DNA of 64,000 bases from Gelidibacter sediminis. Its GTDB lineage: Bacteria; Bacteroidota; Bacteroidia; Flavobacteriales; Flavobacteriaceae. Under the pieces are notes generated by a model, which saw only the letters and a program-made list of their open reading frames with translations, did not search any database and was not told where the DNA came from. Positions within the stretch are counted from its first letter, which is position 1; every line of letters starts with the position of its first letter. The position numbers and the translations under genes are program-made. Location of the stretch: NCBI RefSeq assembly GCF_004364975.1, contig NZ_SOBW01000008.1:434001-498000 (forward strand), read 5' to 3'. This document shows positions 27,701-36,307 of this stretch, piece by piece.

Positions 27701-28307
27701 TAGGTTGGGTGCCTGAACAAAATTCTTGAAGGGCATCGCCAGTAGGTACTGGTGTTACACCTACATTAACATAAACAGAACGTCTTGAAGATCTGCAGCC
27801 TGTATCCGGATTGCCTTGATCTACATAATATATTGTATCGTCATTTAAAACAGTAGTTGATGCAAGTGGTGTACCACCATTAGCCCTATCGTACCATTGT
27901 ATGTCATTGCCTCCAGCAAATAAATTTGCAATAGTCGCTTCATTGGCAGAGTCTACACAAACCCCTTGAAAACTCAGTCCAGATGGCGGTCCGTATATCT
28001 TAACCTCTACGCGTTGTCTCGTACCACAGGAACCAGTAGCATTGTCAGCAAAATAATCTTCTCCATTAATAAGTCCTGTAGAGTTGGAAAGCCTTGTGGT
28101 AGAAGTTGCTGTAGCATACCAAAACACACCACCGCCATTGTTGGTGGCGTCCAAGTCGCTAATCATGGGGGCCTCGAGGTCGCAAAAGCTTTGAAATTGG
28201 TTGGTCACGGTGGGACATTGAGAATACCCAGAGGTGACACTGCCCAATAGGAATAACGTCACAACAAAAAGTTGATAATAGAGCTGGTTGGGTATCTTTT
28301 TTCTCAT
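24747..28307 (-). CDS. T9SS type B sorting-domain repeat protein (putative adhesin)
   Basis: A 1186-residue surface protein. Signal peptide (MRKKIPNQLYYQLFVVTLFL...YSQ), Ig-like/CHU-type modules with paired Cys (about 30-350), seven tandem repeats of 79 residues (about 353-905), two further modules, and a C-terminal gliding-motility/type B T9SS domain (about 1090-1186) with IPDGFSPNGDNINDEF, LQIYNRYGNILYKG and GVYFYILEF. The C-terminal domain directs export through the type IX system; fixation depends on a SprF-like partner, which follows. The repeats are rich in Gly, Pro, Thr and contain a conserved TWSPAL and a Cys pair each. Likely an adhesin or filament protein of gliding or biofilm; ligand unknown. 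Confidence 0.93.
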   Translation of the reverse strand: MRKKIPNQLYYQLFVVTLFLLGSVTSGYSQCPTVTNQFQSFCDLEAPMISDLDATNNGGGVFWYATATSTTRLSNSTGLINGEDYFADNATGSCGTRQRVEVKIYGPPSGLSFQGVCVDSANEATIANLFAGGNDIQWYDRANGGTPLASTTVLNDDTIYYVDQGNPDTGCRSSRRSVYVNVGVTPVPTGDALQEFCSGTQPTIANLVASGTNHWYSTISSGSPLPDDTLLVDGQTYYATTYDDICESEERLEVTVQFVAPNDSGTNGSIDICSTDVSSTGPINLFDALGGSPATNGTWRGPYATTNGSQGTVVVSDMTAEGSPYVFSYDVTSDSCPTSTSTVTITIIAPPNPGTNGNLVLCSNDAPVDLFDSLEGTPEPGGTWSPALASGSGMFDPSQDAPGNYTYTVTGDAPCGPASASVNVTVNPEAQPGTNGALVVCIDSSPVDLFNSLGGTPQPGGTWSPALASGTGVFDPSKDAAGTYTYNVSGITPCGDATASVTVTVNPLPNPGENGSLVICSNDAPVDLFDSLEGSPEPGGIWSPALASGSGMFDPSQDAPGNYTYTVTGDAPCGPASASVNVTVNPEAQPGTNGALVVCIDSSPEDLFNSLGGTPQPGGTWSPALTSGTGVFDPSKDAAGTYIYNVSGITPCGDATAFVTVTVNPLPNAGENGSLVICSNDAPVDLFDSLEGTPEPGGTWSPALASGSGMFDPSQDAPGNYTYTVTGDAPCGPVSASVSVSITPAPQPGTYGNLIICMESAPEDLFNSLGGSPQSGGIWSPALSSGTGIFDPTKDAEGVYTYTVSGNGSCEPSSATVSVSIDKVPSAGTNGALDICTNDLPVDLFESLSGTPDIGGTWSPALSSGTGIFDPTKDSDGIYTYTVETSCGIDTATVTVKIVTPPNSIGLVLTSDIICLNDAATINLSGATQLLDGIYQIEYSITGSNLFNGSIEVTVTNGSATFTLPASQLANAGITTLTITNLINSTTNCGTSSETNPNVQFTIEKSQTPQLVSDGNAFCLEDEPTIADLSNNIIGTNTVIWYDASENGNAYDLNNALIDGTTYYAEGRTASGCSSDTRLEVTVSIERCEPLVLIIPDGFSPNGDNINDEFVIKNLTELYPNFRLQIYNRYGNILYKGDSSTPNWDGRSNQGREVGNGALPVGVYFYILEFNDQTTKSIQGRVYLSR
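25594..27251 (-). repeat. Seven 237-bp (79-residue) tandem repeats within the T9SS protein
   Basis: Period exactly 237 bp, visible from the recurring GGATCGAACATTCC-type block. Units alternate: A (SNDAPVDLFDSLEGTPEPGG, three copies) and B (IDSSPVDLFNSLGGTPQPGG, two copies), then two more diverged units at the downstream end. A and B together form a 474-bp superunit whose copies are almost identical at DNA level, so it was duplicated recently or is kept alike by gene conversion. Confidence 0.9.
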
Positions 28308-28355
28308 AAATAATTAAGACGGCACATTGTATGCAGCCATTCAAAGGTATTCTGG

Positions 28356-30719
28356 TTAGTTAGCTTCCTTTAGGTTCGCTTCAGAATCATACTGCAATAT
28401 ATAAATCCCTTCATTGCTAAATCCACCTAAAGTGTTTTTCTCATAATCAAATTTCAACTGCGTATATTCCGTGGTGTCATTCTCAGCAGAGTGTTGAAAA
28501 CTTTCCTGTTGGAGCATTCTGAGCAAACTGTCAAATGTAATATCAAATCCTAACATCACATTTGATGTAGGAAGCAAGTTATAATTTTTTTGATAGGTTT
28601 TAATAAATTGTTTTGAATTTTCTGTAGGCGCTGCAGGTGTTAAGGATGGATATATCATTTTTAGAATTCGGAATCTCAGTGTAGATACATCATCACCATC
28701 TGGTATTAATCCGCTTTCCAAAACTGCCAATTGAAGTTTGTAATTTGATAATTCGGTTAACATAGTAGTGGTAGCACTTAAAAATACACTGTTTCTTTCG
28801 CTGTCTATTACCACAACGTTGAGTTGATTCTTTCTAAATTTCGAAATTAATTCTTCTTCATTAAAAGTCCCATTCTTCCGAATGTTTACAAAATCAGTGG
28901 CTGGAACATGATTTTCAATAAACGCTTTACTTTCTGAACGGTTAACATCACTAAGAACGATAATGTGGGCTTGGTTCTGCTTTATATAATTCAACACTTT
29001 TAAACGCTGTTGATTGATGGATGGCAGTGCACTATATAAGTTATTAGTATTGCTCTGATGTGCAATAGTCGAGGCTGTAATAACCGGGATGTTCCGTTCT
29101 ACTGTGTAGTCCGCAATGTCTTCTTCTACAGAATCATAAAAAGGCACAACAATGGCATCATATTTATTGATATTATGTGCTTCGGCTAAATCCATTATCT
29201 TGGAATTCCGTTGATTTGTTAGTGTTTCAACTATTTCAACGTTCAGCCTCAGCTTTAGGGCTCTAAGTGAGTCTATTGCTATGGTTGCTCCTTTATAAAA
29301 TTCGAGGTGACGTTTTTTAAAGTCTTCAGAAACAATATCAAAATTATACCCATTAACGGCATAATTTTGAAATTCAGTTTGAGAAAAAGGTAGAAAGAAT
29401 ATAATATTTTTAAGCTCGCTTGACTTGGCTGTACTTCTTAAATCTTTATAGCGGGAAGTGGACCTTAGGGCAGTACTAGGTGTTGTTTCATCTGATAAGG
29501 TTACAGCACCATTGACAGGCATTTTAATAATAGTTCCTATTTGTACAGATTCCTTTAATTGCGGATTTAACTCCAAAAATTCTGGCATGGTCATCCCTGC
29601 CCGTTTTGCCAAACCAAATAAGGTTTCTTTAGGTTTTACCTCATAGTTGATGTACTGCTTATCAGAAACAGAATCGCTATTGGTAATTGTTGGAGCATTA
29701 GTTTGTTCATCTGTTTGAGGCCGTTGAGGTGTCTCCGCTACGTTATCAATGGTTGGTGTTTCTTTTTCATTCACTGGTTCGTCAAGGTCTCTCTCAACTT
29801 CTGTTTCAGCAATTTCTTCTTCAGCTAGTGGTTTAGATGCTGGGGCATTTTCTGGTACTGTAGTAATTAGGTCAGAAGTGTCATCTGCAGTCGCAGCTTC
29901 AGGCTTTGGAATTTTTATAGTATGTCCTGCCATCAACATGGTTCTGATGTGAGGATTTTCACGTTCCAATTCAGCAATTGTTACGCCGTATTTTTTAGAG
30001 AGTCCATATTTAGAATCGCCTTTTTGAACCAAATAGGTGCTGAAATTGGTATTTGATGCAGATTGTCCACTTGACGGAATTCGTAAACGTTGTCCTTCTT
30101 TTAATACACCAGAGAGTAAATCCGTATTAGCATTGGTCAACTCATTTACTGTTAAACCATTGGCTTGGGAAAGGCCCCATAGCGTTTCTCCTTTTTTTAC
30201 AATGTAAAACTGTTCTGTAGAAGATGACGTGCGGGTTGGTGTAGCCGATGTTGGAAGGTTTGAATTGCTGGTGCTCGGTGCTGGTACATTAGGATTTGAG
30301 TTGGCGTAAATTTCAAGAACTTGTTCAGTCTGTAACCCAGAGACAATTTGCGGATTTTGGGATTCGAGTTCAGGGATGGTGAGGCCAAATCGTTTTGATA
30401 AGCCATATTTAGTGTCCCCCTTTTTAACCGTATAACTCACAGAAGTTTGCTTAACAGTGGCCCTTATGGAATCTGAAATACTTTTGATGACTGGGGCTTT
30501 AATTTTACTGGCTGGAATGGTAAGTGTGTCGCCTTCGTTAAGATTCGCGATGACACCTGGGTTTGCAATTTGCAACTCATATGGCGTCACGTTGTACTTT
30601 TTGGCAATGGAACTCAAGGTTTCACCACTGCTTATGGTGTGTTTTTTAAGATTCTCTTGTGCTATGACATTGGTAAGGCTCAAACATAAGAGCGTAAAAA
30701 ACACAAAAAGTCGCTTCAT
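28356..30719 (-). CDS. LysM-repeat protein with periplasmic-binding-like C-terminal domain
   Basis: A 787-residue exported protein. Signal peptide MKRLFVFFTLLCLSLTNVIAQ, then five LysM peptidoglycan-binding modules (about 25-70, 93-136, 168-212, 226-269, 354-398; e.g. YTVKKGDTKYGLSKRFGLT and YIVKKGETLWGLSQANGLT) separated by Ser/Thr/Pro- and acidic-rich linkers. Residues about 425-785 look like a type I periplasmic-binding fold (ABC amino-acid receptor type; DLAEAHNINKYDAIVVPFYD, VITASTIAHQSN, LNVVVIDSERNSVF). It would sit in the periplasm bound to the wall and sense or hold a ligand. First gene of the operon; the T9SS protein begins 48 bp later. The GTG at 30728 is a less likely start. Confidence 0.88.
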   Translation of the reverse strand: MKRLFVFFTLLCLSLTNVIAQENLKKHTISSGETLSSIAKKYNVTPYELQIANPGVIANLNEGDTLTIPASKIKAPVIKSISDSIRATVKQTSVSYTVKKGDTKYGLSKRFGLTIPELESQNPQIVSGLQTEQVLEIYANSNPNVPAPSTSNSNLPTSATPTRTSSSTEQFYIVKKGETLWGLSQANGLTVNELTNANTDLLSGVLKEGQRLRIPSSGQSASNTNFSTYLVQKGDSKYGLSKKYGVTIAELERENPHIRTMLMAGHTIKIPKPEAATADDTSDLITTVPENAPASKPLAEEEIAETEVERDLDEPVNEKETPTIDNVAETPQRPQTDEQTNAPTITNSDSVSDKQYINYEVKPKETLFGLAKRAGMTMPEFLELNPQLKESVQIGTIIKMPVNGAVTLSDETTPSTALRSTSRYKDLRSTAKSSELKNIIFFLPFSQTEFQNYAVNGYNFDIVSEDFKKRHLEFYKGATIAIDSLRALKLRLNVEIVETLTNQRNSKIMDLAEAHNINKYDAIVVPFYDSVEEDIADYTVERNIPVITASTIAHQSNTNNLYSALPSINQQRLKVLNYIKQNQAHIIVLSDVNRSESKAFIENHVPATDFVNIRKNGTFNEEELISKFRKNQLNVVVIDSERNSVFLSATTTMLTELSNYKLQLAVLESGLIPDGDDVSTLRFRILKMIYPSLTPAAPTENSKQFIKTYQKNYNLLPTSNVMLGFDITFDSLLRMLQQESFQHSAENDTTEYTQLKFDYEKNTLGGFSNEGIYILQYDSEANLKEAN

Positions 30720-31182
30720 TTTAATCACAGACTATCGAGGGTTAGTTATTTGGATTGTAATAATCTGATAAAAATACCAAAAAAATCCTTTAAGAGTGCC
30801 GACTTAGATGAATTTAATTTGGATCATGGACGTACATTTGTCAAAATTTTCGCTCCAAAATAGTAAATAGTATTTTAAAAGTCTACTATTTCAAATTTTA
30901 TAAGGCGTGTTAATTGCCTAAATTGTGTTGTATCAGTACTGTACCTTCTCGTATTATAGCACATATATTAGGTGTGTAAACTAAAACGTAATTGATGGCA
31001 TGGCTTCTATCTCATATTAAAAGCTACCTCTAAAAAGATTTAATTCAGATGCGGGTAATTCAGCTGAAGTTTCTATTTTTAACCACTCCTAGAACGCAAT
31101 TGAACTAATGCATCTCAGTAGGAAATTCCTAATTAGATTCAGCACATACAAAGCTTAACACTATTTTAAATCCAGATCACCT
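30720..31182. other. Intergenic region between the divergent LysM operon and sbcD
   Basis: 463 bp with no recognised gene. It should contain the promoters of both the surface operon and sbcDC, but no full -7/-33 pair could be singled out. A short imperfect palindrome occurs around 30857-30892 (AAATAGT...ACTATTT). Confidence 0.5.
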
Positions 31183-32382
31183 ATGAAAATTCTCCATACA
31201 TCAGACTGGCACATTGGAAAACAATTGCATAAAATTGATTTGGCGCCAGATTTAAACCTGTTTTTTGATTGGTTGTTAGACACAATTGTTACAGAGCATA
31301 TAGATGTCTTGTTGGTTTCTGGTGATGTATTTGATCAGGCAAACCCTTCTCAAGCTTCATTAAAGCAGTATTACGGTTTTTTAAAACGGATGATTGGTAC
31401 CAACTGTAGAATTATCATCACGGGCGGCAATCACGATTCGGCATCGGTGTTGAACGCCCCCAAAGAAATTCTCGGATTTTTGAATATTGATGTGATAGGT
31501 GGCGCACCGGAGACAGTTGAGGAGCTTTTCTTTCGGTTCGATAAAGGCGACGAGCAGGTGGTAATTGCAGGGGTTCCGTTTTTACGGGATAAGGACATTC
31601 GTAAATCGGTAGCAGGAGAGTCCTACAGTGACAAAATTGTCCAAATTAAAGCAGGAATTCAAACGTATTTTTCAACTATAAATGCGCATTATAGCCAGCA
31701 CTATGCGGGCTGTTGTTTTATAGTTATGGGACATTTATATGTGCAGGGCGCTCAAGTTTCGGAAAGTATGAGGGATATCCAAATTGGGAATCAAGCGGGC
31801 GTTCTTGGCACCGTGTTTGGAGAGGCCCCAGATTATGTTGCATTGGGCCATATTCATAAACCTTATGCTGTCTCCGTTACTAAAAACGTGCATTATTCAG
31901 GATCGCCAATATGTTTAAGTTTTAGCGAAAAGGATGAAATTAAGCAAGTCAATATTGTTACAGTTCAGGATAAAAATGTGTCCGTTGAAATTGTACCCAT
32001 ACCAAGGTTCAGAAATTTGGTAGCTTTTAATGGGTCTTTGGAGACAGTTAAAAAACAGTTGGACGATTATAAGCTGGACACACCATTGGTGTCTTTGGCG
32101 GAAATTGTTATAAATGAACCCAATGAAAATGTACAAATCAGGCGCGATTTGGATACGCTCCTAGAAACTTATAACAATCCACACTTGATGATTGTCAAAT
32201 CAAAATTAAATTTTACCCATAAAATTAGAGGTGCCTCTGAAGCGTTTATTCCAGGTGTTAGCGTTGCTGATGTCAGCCCTATGGAAATGTTTGAAAAACG
32301 ATTGGAACTGGACGGACACCATGAGGATGTGGAGGAGTTGAAACATGCATTTCGTCAAATTTTAGAGGAACTTAACCTGTAA
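31183..32382 (+). CDS. sbcD: SbcCD nuclease subunit D
   Basis: A 399-residue Mre11-like phosphoesterase. Metal-binding motifs: HTSDWHIGKQLH, VSGDVFDQANPS, ITGGNHDSASVL, VMGHLYVQ and ALGHIHKPY (two-metal site). The C-terminal third is the capping domain. With SbcC it cuts DNA hairpins, palindromes and blocked ends. Starts a two-gene operon; sbcC begins three bases after its stop. Confidence 0.95.
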   Translation: MKILHTSDWHIGKQLHKIDLAPDLNLFFDWLLDTIVTEHIDVLLVSGDVFDQANPSQASLKQYYGFLKRMIGTNCRIIITGGNHDSASVLNAPKEILGFLNIDVIGGAPETVEELFFRFDKGDEQVVIAGVPFLRDKDIRKSVAGESYSDKIVQIKAGIQTYFSTINAHYSQHYAGCCFIVMGHLYVQGAQVSESMRDIQIGNQAGVLGTVFGEAPDYVALGHIHKPYAVSVTKNVHYSGSPICLSFSEKDEIKQVNIVTVQDKNVSVEIVPIPRFRNLVAFNGSLETVKKQLDDYKLDTPLVSLAEIVINEPNENVQIRRDLDTLLETYNNPHLMIVKSKLNFTHKIRGASEAFIPGVSVADVSPMEMFEKRLELDGHHEDVEELKHAFRQILEELNL

Positions 32383-32385
32383 GTT

Positions 32386-35300
32386 ATGAAGATCAGTAAA
32401 ATTAGTTTTAAGAATATACATTCATTGCGCGGCGAACACCATATCGATTTCCTTTCGGGGCCACTCGCTGAAAGCGGGCTGTTTGCTATAACCGGAGCTA
32501 CGGGCTCAGGAAAATCGACGTTGTTAGACGTCATTACTTTGGCCTTGTACAATAGAGTGCCCCGGATTGGGGCCATCAGCAAATCTGTTATTGATGGAGA
32601 AGGAGGAATCATGACCCGAAACACCCAAGACTGTTATGCCGAAGTAGAGTATATTGTAAATGGCAAAATTTTCCGTTCCCACTGGTCTATAGAACGAAAT
32701 AGGAATGACAATCTCAACGACCGCAAGCAGGAAATAATTGATGTTTTAACAGGTATGATTATTGAAAGTGGCAAAGCCTCGGTACCACTTAAAAATGAAG
32801 AATTAATTGGGCTTAGTTATGACCAATTTGTAAAGGCTATGGTGCTGTCTCAAGGACAGTTTAGTAAGTTGTTACAGGCCAGAAGAGATGAGCGCAACAA
32901 GTTGTTGGAAGACATTACAGGTGCAAAAGATTATAGAGCCATCGGGGCCGCGGTCTTTAATAAGTATAAAGTAGCAGTTGCTGCATGTAAAGCGCAGGAC
33001 ATCAAGCTTGGCGAAATAGAATTGCTCCCAGAAAAAGAACGTCAATCTTTAGAGAAACAAGCATCGGATCTGATTAAAGGCAAGGAAGGTCAACGCAAAA
33101 ATCTAGAGGCTTTAAAGATTGAAATTGAACACCGAAAAGGAATGCTGAAGCAAGAGTCCATACTAACTATTAATGAAAAACAGCAACAGGAGCTGGCGCT
33201 TGCTTTAGAAACGTTTAAACATGAGGAGCGTTTGTTGGAGCAGCATGCCAAGTACGTGGGACATAATGTGCTTATTGCAAATTTTGAGCAAAAAGTGAAT
33301 AGTTTACAGGAGCTAACAGAGACATTAAAACTTCAAACTACATCTTATAATGCCGTTGTAAAAGAGAAAGAGGCATTATTGGACACCGCAACTGTGCTTG
33401 TGGGCAAAAAAATTGAGGAGGAACACTTTGTGGAGTCCTTAACCCAACTCCGTAATACGGTAAACGCTTTAAAAGTACAAGAAAATATTGCCAGTTCACA
33501 GGCTCAGATACATGAGGCACAGATTAAAAAGATTCTTGAAGATATTAATGCTGATAGTTTAAGGGTGCCGTTCAACACTCATCCTGTTAAATTTAAAACG
33601 TCCATTCTCCCTGTAAAGGAAAAGGTACAACAGTTTTTGAAATCGGTTCAAATTGATAGAGAAGAAGATTTGGTTGCTAGGGAATCTCGGGCTAAGGAAA
33701 AATCTGTTTTGCTCAATGACTTAAAATTGGCGGTGACGCAGTATGCTTCCGAGGTAAAAAATTTGGAATCGAAAGATGCAGAATTGAAGGGGAGCACTAA
33801 ATTGGCAGAGAGCTATCAGGTGCAGCTCAAAAATTTGGAGAAAACGTTAAAACCTTTAGAACAGGAAGTCGATACCTTAACCAGGGCAGAAGAGATGCGA
33901 AAACAGCATCAAAGCTTGGAGACCCACCGCTCTAGTTTGGTAAAAGGTGAGCCCTGTCCGTTATGTGGCGCTTTAGAGCATCCGTTTGCACAGCAACAAC
34001 CTCGTTTTGATGTGCAGGCAGATGTCCTTAAATCGAAACAGGAATTATTGACAACCAAACGTGAGTTGAAAATTGCAACACAAGCCCATATAAAAAATGA
34101 GTTGGAAAAGAGCCACACCATACAGAGCAACATTCAAGAACTGACACAAGCTCTTAAACCAAGGAGACAGACGATTGAAAAGTTGAGTAATGCATTTGGA
34201 GTAGCATGTGTCGAAAGCATGGCTGCGCTAAAAGATCTGGAATTGACAGTTACGACCGATCTAAAACTTGTAGAGCGGGTAAAAAGGGCCTTTGGTTTAC
34301 AAAAAGCATTCCATAATTTAACACATACCACGGCACAGTGGATTGAAAGTTCTGAACAGAAAACTATTAAAGAGACGGAGCGGAAGAAACTTTATGCTGC
34401 TGATGATATTGATACTAAAGTGCAGGTGCTATTGAGCAAATGGACACAAACATTGGAAAAAATAAATCATACCAGCAAGCAGATTTCAGAGAGTAACCGT
34501 AAGCTGAAGTCCGTTTCAGAAGAAAAACTGGATCTTGAGCAACAGCTCCAACGTATTTTAAAGACTGAAGGGATTGAAAGCATTGCGCAACTAAAACAGT
34601 ACATCCTCTCTGAGTCAAAGGCTGAAGACATCCGAAAGAAGAAACAAAGTTTTCAATTGCAGCAAGAGCGTTTAAAAACTGAAAAACAAAATGCATTAAA
34701 GGAAATTGAAGCCTTCAAAATTAATGTTACGTCTACGTTGCCAATTGCCGATCTACAATCCAACTACCTGAAGTTGGAAGAGGATTTTAGTCGTTTAAAT
34801 GAGCATATAGGTGCGCTTAAAACGACATTGGAAGCAGATAAAAAGGCGAAAGAAAAACAAGCAATCTTGTTGGCACAATTAAAGGACCTTAAAAAGGAAG
34901 AGGTCTTGTGGAAAACGATGAACAGTTTGATAGGGGACGCCAATGGAAAACGCTTTTCAAATTTTGTGCAAGACCTTACCTTGGAGCAGTTGATAGGCTA
35001 TACCAATCTACGCTTAAAAGATTTAAGTGATCGTTACCGAGTAGATATCCCAACAGCGGATGAGGCCGATAAAAACGATTCGTTAAAAGTTTTCGATAGT
35101 CATCAGGGTGATGCAAGACGTTCAATAAACACCTTATCTGGAGGCGAAACGTTTATGGTGAGTTTGGCTATGGCTTTTGCATTGTCTGATCTGGCGGCTA
35201 AAAATGTAAAGATTGAATCCATTTTTATTGATGAAGGTTTTGGAACGTTAGATCCGGACACTTTAAATCAGGCCATAACCATCTTGGAGAAAATGCAGAA

Positions 35301-35418
35301 TGAAGGCGACAAGTCTATAGGGGTTATTTCCCATGTAGAAGCGTTAAAAGAACGTATTACCACACAAATCCGATTGGAAAAAACAGGTTCAGGCTATAGT
35401 ACCATTCAAATTGTTTAA
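32386..35418 (+). CDS. sbcC: SbcCD nuclease subunit C (Rad50-like ATPase)
   Basis: A 1010-residue SMC-type ATPase. Walker A GATGSGKST (37-45) and LSYDQFVKAMVLSQGQF in the N-lobe; long coiled coils from about 180 to 850; zinc-hook CPLC at 524-527 in the apex; signature LSGGETF (about 917) and Walker B IFIDEGFGTLD (about 945) in the C-lobe. It opens the path for SbcD to cut DNA, with dimerisation through the hook. All key residues are intact. Followed by about 100 bp without a terminator. Confidence 0.95.
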   Translation: MKISKISFKNIHSLRGEHHIDFLSGPLAESGLFAITGATGSGKSTLLDVITLALYNRVPRIGAISKSVIDGEGGIMTRNTQDCYAEVEYIVNGKIFRSHWSIERNRNDNLNDRKQEIIDVLTGMIIESGKASVPLKNEELIGLSYDQFVKAMVLSQGQFSKLLQARRDERNKLLEDITGAKDYRAIGAAVFNKYKVAVAACKAQDIKLGEIELLPEKERQSLEKQASDLIKGKEGQRKNLEALKIEIEHRKGMLKQESILTINEKQQQELALALETFKHEERLLEQHAKYVGHNVLIANFEQKVNSLQELTETLKLQTTSYNAVVKEKEALLDTATVLVGKKIEEEHFVESLTQLRNTVNALKVQENIASSQAQIHEAQIKKILEDINADSLRVPFNTHPVKFKTSILPVKEKVQQFLKSVQIDREEDLVARESRAKEKSVLLNDLKLAVTQYASEVKNLESKDAELKGSTKLAESYQVQLKNLEKTLKPLEQEVDTLTRAEEMRKQHQSLETHRSSLVKGEPCPLCGALEHPFAQQQPRFDVQADVLKSKQELLTTKRELKIATQAHIKNELEKSHTIQSNIQELTQALKPRRQTIEKLSNAFGVACVESMAALKDLELTVTTDLKLVERVKRAFGLQKAFHNLTHTTAQWIESSEQKTIKETERKKLYAADDIDTKVQVLLSKWTQTLEKINHTSKQISESNRKLKSVSEEKLDLEQQLQRILKTEGIESIAQLKQYILSESKAEDIRKKKQSFQLQQERLKTEKQNALKEIEAFKINVTSTLPIADLQSNYLKLEEDFSRLNEHIGALKTTLEADKKAKEKQAILLAQLKDLKKEEVLWKTMNSLIGDANGKRFSNFVQDLTLEQLIGYTNLRLKDLSDRYRVDIPTADEADKNDSLKVFDSHQGDARRSINTLSGGETFMVSLAMAFALSDLAAKNVKIESIFIDEGFGTLDPDTLNQAITILEKMQNEGDKSIGVISHVEALKERITTQIRLEKTGSGYSTIQIV

Positions 35419-35522
35419 AAATGATATGTTGAAATTATACGGGCTCGAAATTGGTTAAAAAAGTCTAAAAGCCTCTAGTTTACAAGGTGCCATCGTATAA
35501 AATTTGTATTCTTGCAAGTTGA

Positions 35523-35807
35523 ATGTCTTTGACTATGATACCACCTAAAAACACACAATCCACAGCGCCTAAAAAGAGTTCATTAAATCTAAAAACTACA
35601 GATTTGCCGTCAGACTCTGATGCTATAATTCCTACTCAGGATGCAACCCCGGAGCCTATAGCGAAAGACCGTTCATTTGGCGAGCGTTGGAAAACACACC
35701 GGTTTTGGTTAGTGCGTGTTTCATATCATGTGCTATTTTCAGTTTGGGCTATTGTTATGGCTATTGGTGGCATTATAGCCTGGATTATTGCCATGCTATT
35801 TATATGA
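35523..35807 (+). CDS. Small single-pass membrane protein
   Basis: A 94-residue protein: about 55 polar residues rich in Ser, Thr, Pro and Asp, then ERWKTHRFWLVRVSYH and one strong transmembrane segment (FSVWAIVMAIGGIIAWIIAMLFI) at the very C-terminus. It resembles no family known to me. The last base pair of codons overlaps the next gene in ATGA (35804-35807), so the two are translated together, and they stand just ahead of the polysaccharide cluster. Could be an accessory subunit, but that is inferred from position only. Confidence 0.65.
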   Translation: MSLTMIPPKNTQSTAPKKSSLNLKTTDLPSDSDAIIPTQDATPEPIAKDRSFGERWKTHRFWLVRVSYHVLFSVWAIVMAIGGIIAWIIAMLFI

Positions 35808-36169
35808 TTTCACAATTACCATTAAGACTATTGCGTGGGTATGTGGGCTGTTCAATTGTGGTCTTTATTGCGGTGCAGACTCTCAAACACTTTGGAGTTG
35901 CATCTCCTAAATGGGTTTTTAGCCATCTTAATGATTTTATAGTATTGCCCTTGGTGGCTACTTTAGGATTACACGCCGTTTGGTTTCTTAAAAGAGATAC
36001 CACCATCCGTCTCTCTATTGTAACAATCTTAAGTTTAGTCCTACTTTTTTCTATAGTCTTCGAATATTATTTACCGCAACAGTCACACCGTTATACTGCT
36101 GATATTCTGGATGTGGTAGCCTACAGTTTAGGAGGCGTAGTGTTTTATCTTCTTCAAAAGTTCAAATAG
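35804..36169 (+). CDS. Small multi-span membrane protein (VanZ-like pattern)
   Basis: A 121-residue protein with four predicted hydrophobic segments: about 10-25, 40-57, 65-85 and 100-117. It has a basic loop (LKRDTTIR) and a last helix DILDVVAYSLGGVVFYLLQ that recalls the D-x-x-x-N/D-x-x-G pattern of VanZ-like proteins, but the match is weak. ATG at 35804 overlaps the previous gene by four bases, which fixes the start; a longer frame to 35687 lacks support. Function unknown; likely a partner of the protein before it. Confidence 0.7.
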   Translation: MISQLPLRLLRGYVGCSIVVFIAVQTLKHFGVASPKWVFSHLNDFIVLPLVATLGLHAVWFLKRDTTIRLSIVTILSLVLLFSIVFEYYLPQQSHRYTADILDVVAYSLGGVVFYLLQKFK

Positions 36170-36307
36170 GATCTGAAAATTTATACGGTTTGCTTTTTCT
36201 CAATAGATTTTACAAGAGTAAGGTGTATCCCGTATTTTTTTAAGAATTAATCTATAGTTCTTTAAAGATATTATTAATTTCATTAGATTTAGTTCAAATT
36301 TAATAGG

